Made by a program: the position numbers and the translations under genes. A DNA stretch of 64,000 nucleotides from Fortiea contorta PCC 7126 (lineage in GTDB: Bacteria; Cyanobacteriota; Cyanobacteriia; Cyanobacteriales; Nostocaceae), in contig NZ_KB235930.1 of assembly GCF_000332295.1 (NCBI RefSeq), forward strand, positions 1,307,895-1,371,894, in the 5' to 3' direction. The notes beneath the pieces are model-generated. The model searched no databases and had not been told where the DNA came from. It was given only the letters and a program-made list of their open reading frames with translations. Positions 54,850 to 64,000 of this stretch are shown here, piece after piece. How positions within the stretch are numbered: the first letter of the stretch is position 1; each line of letters begins with the position of its first letter.

Positions 54850-57800
54850 TTATTTTTCGTTCAATAAATTTTCGGCACAGGCTAGTTGTAATTGAATGAT
54901 TTCACTCATTTGTTGACTAAAATTATTTCTGTTGTGTAGAAAAGTATTATGAGCTTTAGTCACTTTTGAGTTATTGGCATTCAATTGCTGATATGGATGG
55001 AATTCGCCGAAGTTGATGTTATTAAATTCATGATTAGTATGATTTTGCAACAGTATGCTTTCGGGAAGTTGCTGTGTGTTGTTGGTAATCTGTAAAGATT
55101 GTAATTGTTCTGTGGGAGTCAAAACGTGTTCAATGATATCTTTCATTGCAATTTCTGCTTGATTTTCAGTGTGTGAGGCGATGTTGATTGATGATTCCGC
55201 TGCTTGAGGAGTGCATTTAGTAGCTACATTTTCAAAAGATTTGCGGTTTTCCTCGCTCAAGATTTTGGCGGTAATTGATTCACCACCTAAAGTAATTTTT
55301 CTCAGGGTTAATTTACTTTGGTGGTGAGATTCTTGAGGGAGATTGTACAAAGAAGATAAGTCTAAATCGATTCGGTGACTGAGTAGTTTTCCTAGTGCTT
55401 TGACGATAGAAGTATGGTCATCTGTACCTCTTCTATTCAGCGAAACTGTGATGTGTGCTTGTCCTTCGAGGATTTTATCTATCCAGCGAGAACAGACACT
55501 ACCAGCACCGGCTTCGATAAAGATTTTTGCGCCGTCAGCATAGACGCGGTTAACTAAGTGGGGAAAGTCTAGCTGTTGACACAATCCTGTGGCGATACTC
55601 TCAGCTATCAGATTGCTATCAAGCGCTATCGCTTGATATGCAGCCGCAGAGTAAAATGTAATTCCGGGAATATTCTGAGATGGTAAGGTGTTTAGCTTAA
55701 CTAACTCTGCATACTCAGAACGCATCGCCTCACAATGAATCACATGGTCGAAGGGAGCAGGGAAAGCATTACAGCCAAGGGTTTGAATCACTCGCTGACA
55801 AGCTGCGGGTTCACCAGCAATTAACACCTCTTCCGGTGTATTAATTTGTGTTAAATAAACGCGAGTCTCGTTTTTCAGACATTCCCTCACCTGGGATGGA
55901 CTAGCCATGAGGACGTAGTTACACCAGAAATTATTGTCTGTAGAGGTTGCTGGTAGTTTCCAATATTCACGAACTGCGTTTTTGGGCCCAGATAATCTGT
56001 CACCAAATAAGGCTGAGGAGTTGAAGGAGTTACTTCCTTCATAAAAATTGCTCCACACACCTTGAGCAACCATCATACTAGTTTCACCCAGGCTATAGCC
56101 AAACACATATTTCGGTTTGACTTGGAAGTTATCACGAATAACTGTAGTAATTAGCCGAGTGCAAAACATTTCGGCTTCAAACATTGCTAGGGAATCATCT
56201 AGCAATTTCTTTTCTAATGTTTCTAGTTGTCGAGTTGTTAATTTACTTAAACTTCTGGGAAATACGAGTTTCTCAACATCCGAAACCCGCTTATACAAAC
56301 TCTTGACAAAGGGGTCATCTTGGATGTTGGGAAAGAGGCGAAATAGAGTCCGACCAATACCAACATAAGAGTTAACTGCAGCCGGATAAACATAAGCAAC
56401 TGAACCTTGTTTACCCAATGGGTTAGCTGTGAAATAACTACCTATTGGTGTTTGCCAATCTGTACCACGTTCAAAGGCAATATTTATTCCTTTACGGGCT
56501 GAGGCGATTTCTTTGAGTAGTTCTTTTTGGTTGCGTCCGGTAATTGCGAGGGCGTATTTAGCTGTAGAAAACTGTTTAAATTTGACAAAATTTAAACTTG
56601 CAGTGTCAGATAAAGATGCAGAATTTTCGATGCTTGATTGTAGATTATCTAGCAGCTTTTCTAACTCTGATTGGTCGTTTGCAGCTAAGGGAAATAGATA
56701 AAAAGGACGTTGTTGTAAATACTTGTGGCTGTGGTTAATTTGTTCAGGTTCATCTGACAAAATTACATGGGCATAAGTGCCATCACAACCGATACCATTC
56801 ACCGCTGCAATTCTCTTGGTGCTGTCTTTACCGACAAACCAAGGTCGAGATTCAGTGGCGACAAAGAAGGGGCTACCTGACCACATTTCGGGTGTTTTCA
56901 CACCAGTCCAGTTGGGGGTAGCGGGGATGTAGTTGTGATAGAGACACAGCGCGGTTTTAATTAAGCTAGCGATTCCTGAAGCAACAAAGGTGTTACCGAT
57001 ATTGGCTTTAACGCTACCGATAGCACAATGTAAGCCGTCGCCTACTGGAGGATAAGCTTGGAGTAGACCAGCGATTTCCGCTGCGTCTTGTTGGGGAATA
57101 CCGCTACCGACGACTTCCACATAGTTAACCTCTGTGGGTTGAATACCAGCTATTTGGAAAGCTTGATTGCAGACTTGGTTAAAAATGGCAACATCTGCGG
57201 AGGTAGCATGAGCCTGTCCTATACTAATAGCATCAATGACTGCATAAATGCGATCGCTATTTTCTTTAGCAGTGTCATAACGCTTCAAAACCACCGCCCC
57301 CGCGCCTTCGCCAATTGTCCAACCGTCGGCTTTTTCGTCAAAACTTAAGGTGTTGACGCCTGTGTTAATTTTCGCTTCTTGGTTTCGCAGTAAGACGTTT
57401 TCTACACCACCAGCTAAATCAACCGCACCCACAACCACGGTGTCAACTTCACCTGTGGTTAGTAGCATTTGTGCTACTTCTAAAGCTTTAAAAACAGAGG
57501 TTTCAACTGCTGTTAAACTGAATGCTGGCCCGGTGAAATTCCACAGCGAAGAAACTCGACTCGCCATGATATTGTTGATGTAACTTAAATATTCACCAAT
57601 ATCTACTTGATGATGAATACTGTCTTTAACGATGGTTTCTAGTTGGGTGATTTTTTCTTCTGGTAAAGCGATTTCGGCAGCATTTAAACCCTCTTGAATT
57701 TGCCAAGATAAATTCCATCTTTGTTGTAAGTGGTGAACAGATGATTCTGTTTCAGCCGCAATGATGACTGCGACATTTCCCCCTTCGGAAATTTTGGCGT

Positions 57801-58113
57801 CTTTGAGGGCGCGGTCGGCGACTTTTAATAGTAATAGTTGTTGGGGATTGAGTTTTTCTATTTCGTTGGGTGGGATTTTGTAGGCTAAGGTGTTGATTTC
57901 AAAGTCGGTGATGTATGCTCCTAATGGTGCTTTGCCATCAGATAAACCGTATTCTTTGAGGATGTTTTCTTGGGTTTCTATACCGTGCCATCTTTTATAT
58001 GGGAGGGGAATAAAATGTTGTTTCCCGTCGTAAATACTGCGCTCAAATGCATCGAGGTTTTGGCATTCTCCGAAGAAGGTATCCATGCCGATAATGGCAA
58101 TTTTTTCAAGCAT
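54850..58113 (-). CDS. hglC: HglC: chain-length-factor-like KS plus acyltransferase
   Basis: A 1087-aa protein. The N-terminal KS fold (about 1-450) lacks all three catalytic residues: Cys is replaced near Glu204 (LTAVETSVFKAL), the first His by Val/Gly in VEVVGSGIPQQDAAE and the second by Asn373 (VKANIGNTFVASG). It is therefore a chain-length factor-like partner, to act with HglD. An acyltransferase domain follows with GYSLGET (nucleophile Ser674). The last 200 residues are low-complexity. Equivalent of the KS-CLF of PfaC fused to AT. Start ATG 58113; 62 bp after hglD stop. Confidence 0.9.
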   Translation of the reverse strand: MLEKIAIIGMDTFFGECQNLDAFERSIYDGKQHFIPLPYKRWHGIETQENILKEYGLSDGKAPLGAYITDFEINTLAYKIPPNEIEKLNPQQLLLLKVADRALKDAKISEGGNVAVIIAAETESSVHHLQQRWNLSWQIQEGLNAAEIALPEEKITQLETIVKDSIHHQVDIGEYLSYINNIMASRVSSLWNFTGPAFSLTAVETSVFKALEVAQMLLTTGEVDTVVVGAVDLAGGVENVLLRNQEAKINTGVNTLSFDEKADGWTIGEGAGAVVLKRYDTAKENSDRIYAVIDAISIGQAHATSADVAIFNQVCNQAFQIAGIQPTEVNYVEVVGSGIPQQDAAEIAGLLQAYPPVGDGLHCAIGSVKANIGNTFVASGIASLIKTALCLYHNYIPATPNWTGVKTPEMWSGSPFFVATESRPWFVGKDSTKRIAAVNGIGCDGTYAHVILSDEPEQINHSHKYLQQRPFYLFPLAANDQSELEKLLDNLQSSIENSASLSDTASLNFVKFKQFSTAKYALAITGRNQKELLKEIASARKGINIAFERGTDWQTPIGSYFTANPLGKQGSVAYVYPAAVNSYVGIGRTLFRLFPNIQDDPFVKSLYKRVSDVEKLVFPRSLSKLTTRQLETLEKKLLDDSLAMFEAEMFCTRLITTVIRDNFQVKPKYVFGYSLGETSMMVAQGVWSNFYEGSNSFNSSALFGDRLSGPKNAVREYWKLPATSTDNNFWCNYVLMASPSQVRECLKNETRVYLTQINTPEEVLIAGEPAACQRVIQTLGCNAFPAPFDHVIHCEAMRSEYAELVKLNTLPSQNIPGITFYSAAAYQAIALDSNLIAESIATGLCQQLDFPHLVNRVYADGAKIFIEAGAGSVCSRWIDKILEGQAHITVSLNRRGTDDHTSIVKALGKLLSHRIDLDLSSLYNLPQESHHQSKLTLRKITLGGESITAKILSEENRKSFENVATKCTPQAAESSINIASHTENQAEIAMKDIIEHVLTPTEQLQSLQITNNTQQLPESILLQNHTNHEFNNINFGEFHPYQQLNANNSKVTKAHNTFLHNRNNFSQQMSEIIQLQLACAENLLNEK

Positions 58114-58175
58114 GTGTTGATGAGGGTGGTTAATGGGAATTTAGCTCACGCAAAGACGCAAAGGAAGAAAGGAGG

Positions 58176-59606
58176 TTATTTTTCTTGTTCAAGAATGAGG
58201 TGGGAGTTAGTACCGCCGAAGCCGAAGGCGCTGAGGGCGGCGCGTTTGATGGGGGTGTTATTTGGCCAGGTTGTGGCTGTTTTGACTATGGTTTTGTGGG
58301 AGATGACATTGTTATCAGCACCGATGGGTTGGGTGATGTTAATTGTGGGGGGAATAATGCTGTTATTCATGCTACAAATTGTTTTGGTTAAGCTAACCAT
58401 GCCCGCTGCGACTAATAAGTGACCGACGTTGGCTTTGGTTGAACCAATAAGGGGTTTGGCTTGGTGTTGTCCAAAGAAGGTTTCTATGGAGTTAAATTCT
58501 GTGGTGTCTCCTAATAGAGTGCCTGTAGCGTGACACTCCATGTAATCTATTTGGTTAGGATTGATTTTTGCTTCGGTATATGCTCTCTCGAATGCGAGGG
58601 TTTGTCCTTGGGAATTAGGACTGAGTAAATGTTTACCTCTACCGTCGTTGGAGAGTCCATTACCGATAATGGTGGCTAAAATGCGATCGCCATCTCTGAT
58701 AGCATCACTATAGCGTTTGAGCATGACCATGCCGATACCTTCGGCGGTGATGAGTCCTCTGGAGGATTTATCTAGGGGTGAACTGATACCGTTGTCTGGA
58801 TAACCTTGAATTCCGGAGAATAGCATCCGCAAAAACAGGGGGTCTGTGCAACTGATAGCACCAGCTAACATGAGGTCGGCTTTGTGCGATCGCAAATAAT
58901 GAGACGCGAGCTTAATGGCATAAAATGAGGATGAGCAAGCAGCGTCTATGCAAAAATGATTGCTGGATAAAGAGAAAGCTTGAGAAATTAACGCCGCTGG
59001 TAAGCCGGATATCATGGCGTTTTGTGCAGAAGCTTTCGCGGTTGTTGGTAATTTCGCTAGTTGGAAGTCTTCATCTTTTAGCAGTTCTCTGACTGCTGGG
59101 TTAATTGTTTGCTGATAAATTGGGGAGAATAATTGCGTAGAAGATTTGGTAGGAAAGGATAAGTTTCCTAAGATGACGCCGCATTTGGAAAGACTGTTTT
59201 GGTTTCCCCAATAGCCACTATTTTCTATTGCTTGTTTGGCGGCGTATAGTGACCATTTAAAAGTGTCGTCTAAGCTGTCGAGAAGTGCTGGTGGTAGGTT
59301 ATATTCGCTGGAATTGAATTGAAAGTCGCGGATATATCCACCTTTGAGGAAGTAAATTTTTTCCGGTTGACCTTTATTTGGGTCGTAATATATTGTGGGA
59401 TCTACTCCTAGGTCTTTGGTGGTAACGTCGGATGTAGAATCTTTTTGGGCGGTGATGTTTTGCCAAAATTGTTCAGGATTATTAGCGTCAGGGAAGAGAC
59501 ACGATAATCCGATGATGGCGATTTTTTCCACTGTTGATATCCTAAAGTTGGGGTTTTTATTAGGATTTACGCTTTTCCCCAGTAGGATTTGTTTTGTTTC
59601 GCGCAA
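58176..59606 (-). CDS. hglD: HglD: active ketosynthase
   Basis: A 476-aa KS with full catalytic triad: Cys224 in DAACSSSFYAIK, His in ECHATGTLLGDTTEF and His in KANVGHLLVAAGM. It pairs with the inactive KS of HglC. An in-frame GTG at 59531 (V26), with AGGA eight bases upstream and VEKIAIIGLS following, may be the true start, giving 451 aa. It lies after hglG with a 210-bp repeat-rich gap. Confidence 0.92.
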   Translation of the reverse strand: MRETKQILLGKSVNPNKNPNFRISTVEKIAIIGLSCLFPDANNPEQFWQNITAQKDSTSDVTTKDLGVDPTIYYDPNKGQPEKIYFLKGGYIRDFQFNSSEYNLPPALLDSLDDTFKWSLYAAKQAIENSGYWGNQNSLSKCGVILGNLSFPTKSSTQLFSPIYQQTINPAVRELLKDEDFQLAKLPTTAKASAQNAMISGLPAALISQAFSLSSNHFCIDAACSSSFYAIKLASHYLRSHKADLMLAGAISCTDPLFLRMLFSGIQGYPDNGISSPLDKSSRGLITAEGIGMVMLKRYSDAIRDGDRILATIIGNGLSNDGRGKHLLSPNSQGQTLAFERAYTEAKINPNQIDYMECHATGTLLGDTTEFNSIETFFGQHQAKPLIGSTKANVGHLLVAAGMVSLTKTICSMNNSIIPPTINITQPIGADNNVISHKTIVKTATTWPNNTPIKRAALSAFGFGGTNSHLILEQEK

Positions 59607-59816
59607 AGGCGCAAAGGCGCAGAGAAAGAAAAAATAAAGGTGGTATTGGCATTTTATATTATGATTCAGCCAACTTCTTTAAATACCTAAAATTAGAGCA
59701 TTTGCGTTCTTCCTTTGCGTCTTTGTCTTGAAAAGTTTTGTGGAAGGAGACCTTCCCCACAAACTTTTCGCTGCGCCTTTGCGCGATCAAAATTTATCTT
59801 AATCAGCAACGCCCGA
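59607..59816. repeat. Repeat-rich gap between hglG and hglD
   Basis: GCGCAAAGGCGCAAAGGCGCAGAG (59598-59621) faces its inverse, CGCTGCGCCTTTGCGCG (about 59769-59785), across the gap; a further TTCTTCCTTTGCGTCTTTG lies at 59707. A hairpin AAAAGTTTTGTGGAAGG / CCTTCCCCACAAACTTTT (about 59732-59770) lies inside. Such inverted units suggest a degenerate MITE inserted in the operon. Confidence 0.65.
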
Positions 59817-61529
59817 TTATTTTGCTTGCAATAAGTCCATTGGGACGACAACTGCTCTAGATCCTAATATACGGGAATAGAGTTGTCCTTTGGCGTCGTG
59901 GAGGTAGAAGTCGGCGGTGGCGCTGGTGGGTTTTTTCTCTTTGATTTCGCAGGAGACGTAGAAGGTTTGGTTGCGGGGAATGGCTCTATATTGTTCACAT
60001 GTGGTCATTTGTCCTGGTAGGCACACTTCTTGATGAAAATGGCTTAACCATATCCATAGGGGATGGGTGCTCAGGTCGGTGGCGTATGGGTTATGCCAAT
60101 GGATGGGGAATTGTCCTTGTTGTTGGCGGGTGATGTCTTTCCAGAAGCATTCTACTGTAATTTTTTCTGGGCTAATGTTTAAAATCTTTTCAATTGCTTG
60201 GAAGCATGAACCATGAAATAGTGTGGATGGGCCGTTTTGGTATAAGTCTTTGCCGGTTGTGGTAATGATGTTGTCTGCTGTGAGATTTACTCTTTCGTAA
60301 GTTAAAACTGGGGGGAGTTCTCTAACTAGTTTGACGGTGGTGCTGAAGTGATAATGGGTTTTTCCTTCGGGGGTTTTGCTAAGAATTTTAGCTTGAATTT
60401 CGATTGATTCGTTTTCGGTTTTGGCGATTTCTTTGAGTTCGAGGATGTGTTCTTTGGCGACGGTTTCGTTGAAGATAATTCCTTTTAAAAATTTAAAGTC
60501 TTGACAATTGAAATATCTATAGCCTGGATAACATTCTTCACAACCGTTAATCATCCATGACATGGCGTTTGTGGCTGGTAATACTGGGTAGCCAGCTATC
60601 ATATGATCTAGTAGAAAGGGATTATTTTCTACTGTCATGCGTCGGCGGATACGATGGGTTTTGAGTTGTGTATCTAGGGGCGCGGGTGGTGGTGACATGG
60701 GGCTACCAATTACGAGTTGTGTGGTAGCGTGATGTCGGGGATGCAGTTCTTTGACTAGCATTTGGGTTCCGACTTCGACGGGGATGATGTCGATTCCTCT
60801 TTCGGTGAAGGCTTTTTTGATTTCTGGTGTCACCATTCCGCTATCCCAACCGCCCCAGTTGATGGCGACTACGTGACAATGGGGATAATTTTGTTTGATG
60901 AGGTGGGCTGATTTGTTAAGGATTTCGTTGGCGATCGCATAATCAGATTGCCCCATGTTGCCGTAAAATCCAGTTACGGAGGAAAACAGTACTAAATGTT
61001 GGAGTTGTTCGGGGTTGATGCAAGTTAACAGGTTTTCTAGTCCTTGGACTTTGGCTGTGTAAACTTTTTCAAAGTCTTGTGCTGTTTTCTTTTCAATTAA
61101 TTTGTCGGCTAGGTTGCCGGCGCCATGTATGATACCTGTGATGGTTCCCATACGGTTGACAACGGCGTTAATTTTCTGTTGCAGGGCGATTTTATCGGTA
61201 ACATCGACGCTGAGATATTCGCCGGTGCTTCCTGTTTGTTGTATGGCTGCTAAGGTTTTTTTGATTTCTCGGCTGGAGTCGATTTGGTTATAGATTTTTT
61301 GCACGCTCATGGGTGTGGGTTTCTCGCCTTGAGAAATCAGGTTTTCCATGATGCGCTTTTTTAAGGCGGCTTCTTCTAGACAATCTTGAGCATATTCTGG
61401 TTCGGTGGCCAGGAGTTGGGAGCGACCGAGGAGGATGTATTTACCGGGTTGTTTCTGTGCTAGTTTGATGGTGCATTCGGCGGTTATTCCTTTGGCGCCA
61501 CCGCTGATGAGGTATGTTGGTGTTGTCAT
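59817..61529 (-). CDS. hglG: HglG: ketoreductase-catalytic subdomain plus dehydratase
   Basis: A 570-aa protein. Residues 1-270 are the catalytic half of a type I PKS ketoreductase: NADPH motif LISGGAKGITAE, then GIIHGAGNLAD, VLFSSVTGFYGNMGQSDYAIAN with Ser and Tyr of the active site and INWGGWDSGMV. A hot-dog dehydratase follows with His in DHMIAGYPVLPA. Its structural KR half is on HglF, so the ketoreductase is split over two proteins. The two act to reduce and dehydrate the chain. ATG 61529. Confidence 0.9.
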   Translation of the reverse strand: MTTPTYLISGGAKGITAECTIKLAQKQPGKYILLGRSQLLATEPEYAQDCLEEAALKKRIMENLISQGEKPTPMSVQKIYNQIDSSREIKKTLAAIQQTGSTGEYLSVDVTDKIALQQKINAVVNRMGTITGIIHGAGNLADKLIEKKTAQDFEKVYTAKVQGLENLLTCINPEQLQHLVLFSSVTGFYGNMGQSDYAIANEILNKSAHLIKQNYPHCHVVAINWGGWDSGMVTPEIKKAFTERGIDIIPVEVGTQMLVKELHPRHHATTQLVIGSPMSPPPAPLDTQLKTHRIRRRMTVENNPFLLDHMIAGYPVLPATNAMSWMINGCEECYPGYRYFNCQDFKFLKGIIFNETVAKEHILELKEIAKTENESIEIQAKILSKTPEGKTHYHFSTTVKLVRELPPVLTYERVNLTADNIITTTGKDLYQNGPSTLFHGSCFQAIEKILNISPEKITVECFWKDITRQQQGQFPIHWHNPYATDLSTHPLWIWLSHFHQEVCLPGQMTTCEQYRAIPRNQTFYVSCEIKEKKPTSATADFYLHDAKGQLYSRILGSRAVVVPMDLLQAK

Positions 61530-61962
61530 ATGGTTTTTGGTTTTATTTTTAACGCAGAGGGGTGTGGAGTTTTAGTTGATTGTTTGGGTTTGAGAAATAT
61601 TGGTTTTATTTTTAACGCGGAGGGGCGCAAAGTTAGCGCAGAGGTACGCGGAGTTTTATTGGAGTGATTTCGTTAGGAGTTGATGTCAGCAGGTTTTGAG
61701 GTGGAAGTTTGAGGTTTTAAGTAAGAATTGTCGGGTTGGAAATGAGAAGCGTCGGGTTTGAAACGAGAATGTTCAGGCTTTAAACGAGAACGTTCAGGTT
61801 TGAAACGAGAATTGTGGGGTTGAAAACGAGAAGCGTCGGGTTGAAAACGAGAAGCGTCAGATTTGAAACGAGAACGTTCAGGCTTGAAATGAGAAGCGTC
61901 AGGTTTTGGTGTTCAGATACCCGACTTTTTAGAGAAGTCGGGTATCTCGCAGCCCAATGAAT
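61530..61962. other. Gap between hglF and hglG with 21-bp repeat and hairpin
   Basis: 433 bp with no gene. A 20-21-bp unit (GAAACGAGAAGCGTCAGGTTT and variants GAACGTTCAGG) repeats about eight times from 61738 to 61905. Then AGATACCCGACTT (61915-61927) pairs with AAGTCGGGTATCT (61935-61947). Read in the operon direction, the hairpin comes first and the repeat array after it; they may attenuate or process the transcript. Confidence 0.75.
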
Positions 61963-63966
61963 TTAATCAAGCACTGAAGTTGTTAGGGTAACTCGCCCTT
62001 GGGAACTGTAACCAACTTCGCTAATGTAATGGTTGGAGTCGTGCAATTCAGCGATGATATGTTGGGCTGATTGTTGAGCATTAAGGGTGGGACTTAAATC
62101 GATGGCGCGGGTGTAAACTTTTGGCCATTCCCATTTCAGGGTTTTGGTTAATCCGAATAAACCTGCACCGATGACTCCATAATTAACTTGATGCTGGAAA
62201 CCAAAGGCGCCATCTAATCGGGCGACTGTACAGAAGCAACTGCGTCCGTAATTGGCGGCTTCGTTGAGGGGTTTTTTCAGGTATTTGGCGATGAAGAAGA
62301 CTTGTTTAACGATCGCTTTTTCTGCTTCTAAATAACCAATGGTATGATTGACTGGGAAGATTGGGTGAATATGGATGAAGGCGCCTATCTTGCCGATGTT
62401 GTTGGCGATTGCTTCTAATTTGTGTTGCAGTAGTTCTTCGGTTAAGTCGGCTAAGGTTATCCGTGTGACTCCGGGTGGTAGTTGGGCTTGTGTTGACACT
62501 ACGGATGATGGGAAGCTGAGAACTACAATTTTCCAACCTTGTTCAATTAAGTTTTGCACTACCACTGAGGTGGTGAGGGAACCATCATCGGTGATTAAGC
62601 CGATGTGTCCCTCTGGTAATGTGAAGTCTAAGTCGTCTGGTGGGGGGAGAAATTTCAGTTGAGCGGGACGGCGTTTGACGTTATGCTCTATATTTATCGG
62701 CTCGTCGTCAAGCTCAAGTTGATACTTTTTTTTTTCACCTCCAGCCAGTGTCTGGAGATAATCAACTATTTGACCAATTGTTCTTAAGTCTCCCAGTTCT
62801 TCGAGATTTGGTTTGGGAAGGTCGGGGTACATTTCTTGCATGGCGCCTAAAATTTCGACTCGTTTGATGGAGTCAATTCCTAGGTCGGCTTCCATGTCCA
62901 TTTCCATTTCTAGCATCTCGACTGGATAGCCTGTTTTTTCACTGGTAATGTTTAACAGGGTTTGTCCTAAGTCTGCGTAATCGCTAGTTACGGTTGTTTC
63001 TGGTTCGGGAATGGCGGGTTCAGGAGGAGTAACAATCGGTGTTACTTCACTGACTGGTGTTGGTTGGGGAATGACGACTGGTTCAACGGGTGCTGCTTGT
63101 TGGACTTCTTGAATGGCGATTTCTACGGAGACGCTACGGGAAGCATGGGATTCGAGATACTCGACAACTTGACCGATGGTGCGTTTTTCGGAGAGTTCTT
63201 CTAAGTTGGGTTTGGGTAAATCTGGGTAAAGTTCTTGTAGTCCTCCCAAAATTTCGACTCGTTTGATGGAGTCAATTCCTAGGTCGGCTTCCATATCCAT
63301 GTCCATTTCTAACATTTCTATGGGATAGCCTGTTTTTTCGCTGGTGATTTCTAGGAGGTGTTTACCTAGTTCAGCTAAATTCAAGTTACTCGCTACAGGT
63401 GCGGGAATTTCTACAGCTTTGGGAATCTCAATTACAGGTGCGGGAATTTCTACAGCTTTGGGAATCTCAATTACAGGTGCGGGAATTTCTGCAGCTTTGG
63501 GAATCTCAATTACAGGTTTGGGTTGAATTTCCCACACAGGTGCTGGTTGATTCTCCACTATATTAGTGGTGGGAAGTGCAACTGCTGCTGTTTCGCCAGA
63601 AAGTAACTGAGAATATTCTTGCTGTATCAGTTGGAAAAAGTTTTTGCTGTATTCTACCTGTTCTTGCAGATACTGTTCATGGATGCGGAGGGTTTCACTG
63701 TGTTGGGCGTGAAACTGCAACATACTCCGCTGTAAACTTTCCATGACTACTGGTTTGATTTCCGTGTCAGGTTGAGAGTTAGCTAGCAGGGAATTCTGCT
63801 GTTGCATCAGTTGAAAGAAGGTTTTGGTATATTCAATCTGATGGTTGAGATAAGACCCGTGGAGTTGTAAATTTTCGCTTTGATTTTGCTGAAATTGTTT
63901 GAGCAGGTATTCTAAACTTTCCAGAATTCGTTGATAATTTGCGGGTTGTGCTGGTGTTGGTTGCAT
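61963..63966 (-). CDS. hglF: HglF: double-ACP with structural KR half
   Basis: A 667-aa protein. Residues 1-130 contain two repeats with YxxxQxEYxKxFFQL (docking-like helices). A linker with tandem EIPKAVEIPAPV follows. Two acyl-carrier domains have Ser233 and Ser365 in DLGIDSIKRVEIL. The C-terminal 230 residues (LPEGHIGLITDDGSLTTSVV and KTLKWEWPKVYTRAID) resemble the structural, non-catalytic subdomain of KR. Together with HglG it recreates the ACP-KR-DH part of PfaA. hglE and other genes should lie upstream, outside the window. Confidence 0.87.
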   Translation of the reverse strand: MQPTPAQPANYQRILESLEYLLKQFQQNQSENLQLHGSYLNHQIEYTKTFFQLMQQQNSLLANSQPDTEIKPVVMESLQRSMLQFHAQHSETLRIHEQYLQEQVEYSKNFFQLIQQEYSQLLSGETAAVALPTTNIVENQPAPVWEIQPKPVIEIPKAAEIPAPVIEIPKAVEIPAPVIEIPKAVEIPAPVASNLNLAELGKHLLEITSEKTGYPIEMLEMDMDMEADLGIDSIKRVEILGGLQELYPDLPKPNLEELSEKRTIGQVVEYLESHASRSVSVEIAIQEVQQAAPVEPVVIPQPTPVSEVTPIVTPPEPAIPEPETTVTSDYADLGQTLLNITSEKTGYPVEMLEMEMDMEADLGIDSIKRVEILGAMQEMYPDLPKPNLEELGDLRTIGQIVDYLQTLAGGEKKKYQLELDDEPINIEHNVKRRPAQLKFLPPPDDLDFTLPEGHIGLITDDGSLTTSVVVQNLIEQGWKIVVLSFPSSVVSTQAQLPPGVTRITLADLTEELLQHKLEAIANNIGKIGAFIHIHPIFPVNHTIGYLEAEKAIVKQVFFIAKYLKKPLNEAANYGRSCFCTVARLDGAFGFQHQVNYGVIGAGLFGLTKTLKWEWPKVYTRAIDLSPTLNAQQSAQHIIAELHDSNHYISEVGYSSQGRVTLTTSVLD

Positions 63967-64000
63967 TTTCAGGACTGGGGACTCTTGATTAGGGACTCTT

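Noticed and set aside
61738-61905. 20-21-bp repeat array as a CRISPR
   Set aside because: Units are contiguous with no spacers and vary in sequence; this is a minisatellite.

Overview
The window comes from the chromosome of a filamentous, heterocyst-forming cyanobacterium of the Nostoc/Anabaena group. The signs are a full ntcA gene, a run of heterocyst glycolipid (hgl) synthase genes, an orange carotenoid protein, petL of the cytochrome b6f complex, many GCGATCGC (HIP1) octamers, and the short tandem GGGGTGAT / GGTGTGGGA / GAAGGGT repeats common in such genomes. No rRNA or tRNA gene was recognised.

Layout. 1-7260 is core chromosome: mutL, a repeat-rich gap with a 21-bp minisatellite, a small membrane protein, rpiA, an SLH-domain protein and dxs. 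7315-23838 is an accessory island of about 16.5 kb bounded by identical 40-bp direct repeats. 23878-51525 is core chromosome again: tpiA, folP, an SPFH protein, OCP, pentapeptide proteins, a DICT-GAF histidine kinase, a glutamine-amidotransferase-like protein, a DUF1400 hydrolase, a polysaccharide export protein, an ABC ATPase, hisB, fabI, ntcA, a DUF3084 protein, a YqgF-like nuclease, DUF3146, two glycosyltransferases, SelO, an acetyltransferase, bioB, petL and aroB. 51595-63966 is a minus-strand operon, hglF-hglG-hglD-hglC-hglA-hglB (transcribed right to left), for the very-long-chain fatty alcohol of heterocyst glycolipids. It is laid out like a split PUFA (Pfa) synthase.

The island is the most unusual part. 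Its left half is a tight minus-strand operon of eleven genes (15490 to 7392). They look structural or surface-related, with an 863-aa coiled-coil tape-measure-like protein in the middle, but no recognisable capsid, portal, terminase or ATPase. Its right half holds a minimal tyrosine recombinase, plasmid-style DNA-binding proteins, a set of small membrane proteins and, at the right edge, an IS110-like DEDD recombinase whose last codons form the right direct repeat. The left direct repeat is the 3' remnant of a diverged homologue of the same gene. Upstream of the recombinase is a 348-bp gap that can fold into a multibranched RNA, followed by two copies of a 15-nt module, each leading into a hairpin with compensatory changes. 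The end of the module (AGACTGAAT) recurs at the island boundaries. My leading hypothesis is an RNA-guided (bridge-RNA-like) IS110-type recombinase sitting at the edge of, and perhaps moving, a large structural-gene island.

Two island genes also appear to be read through frameshifts. One is a ribbon-helix-helix protein with a textbook G GGA AAA slippery site that adds a coiled-coil tail. The other is a replication-like gene split at a run of seven A.
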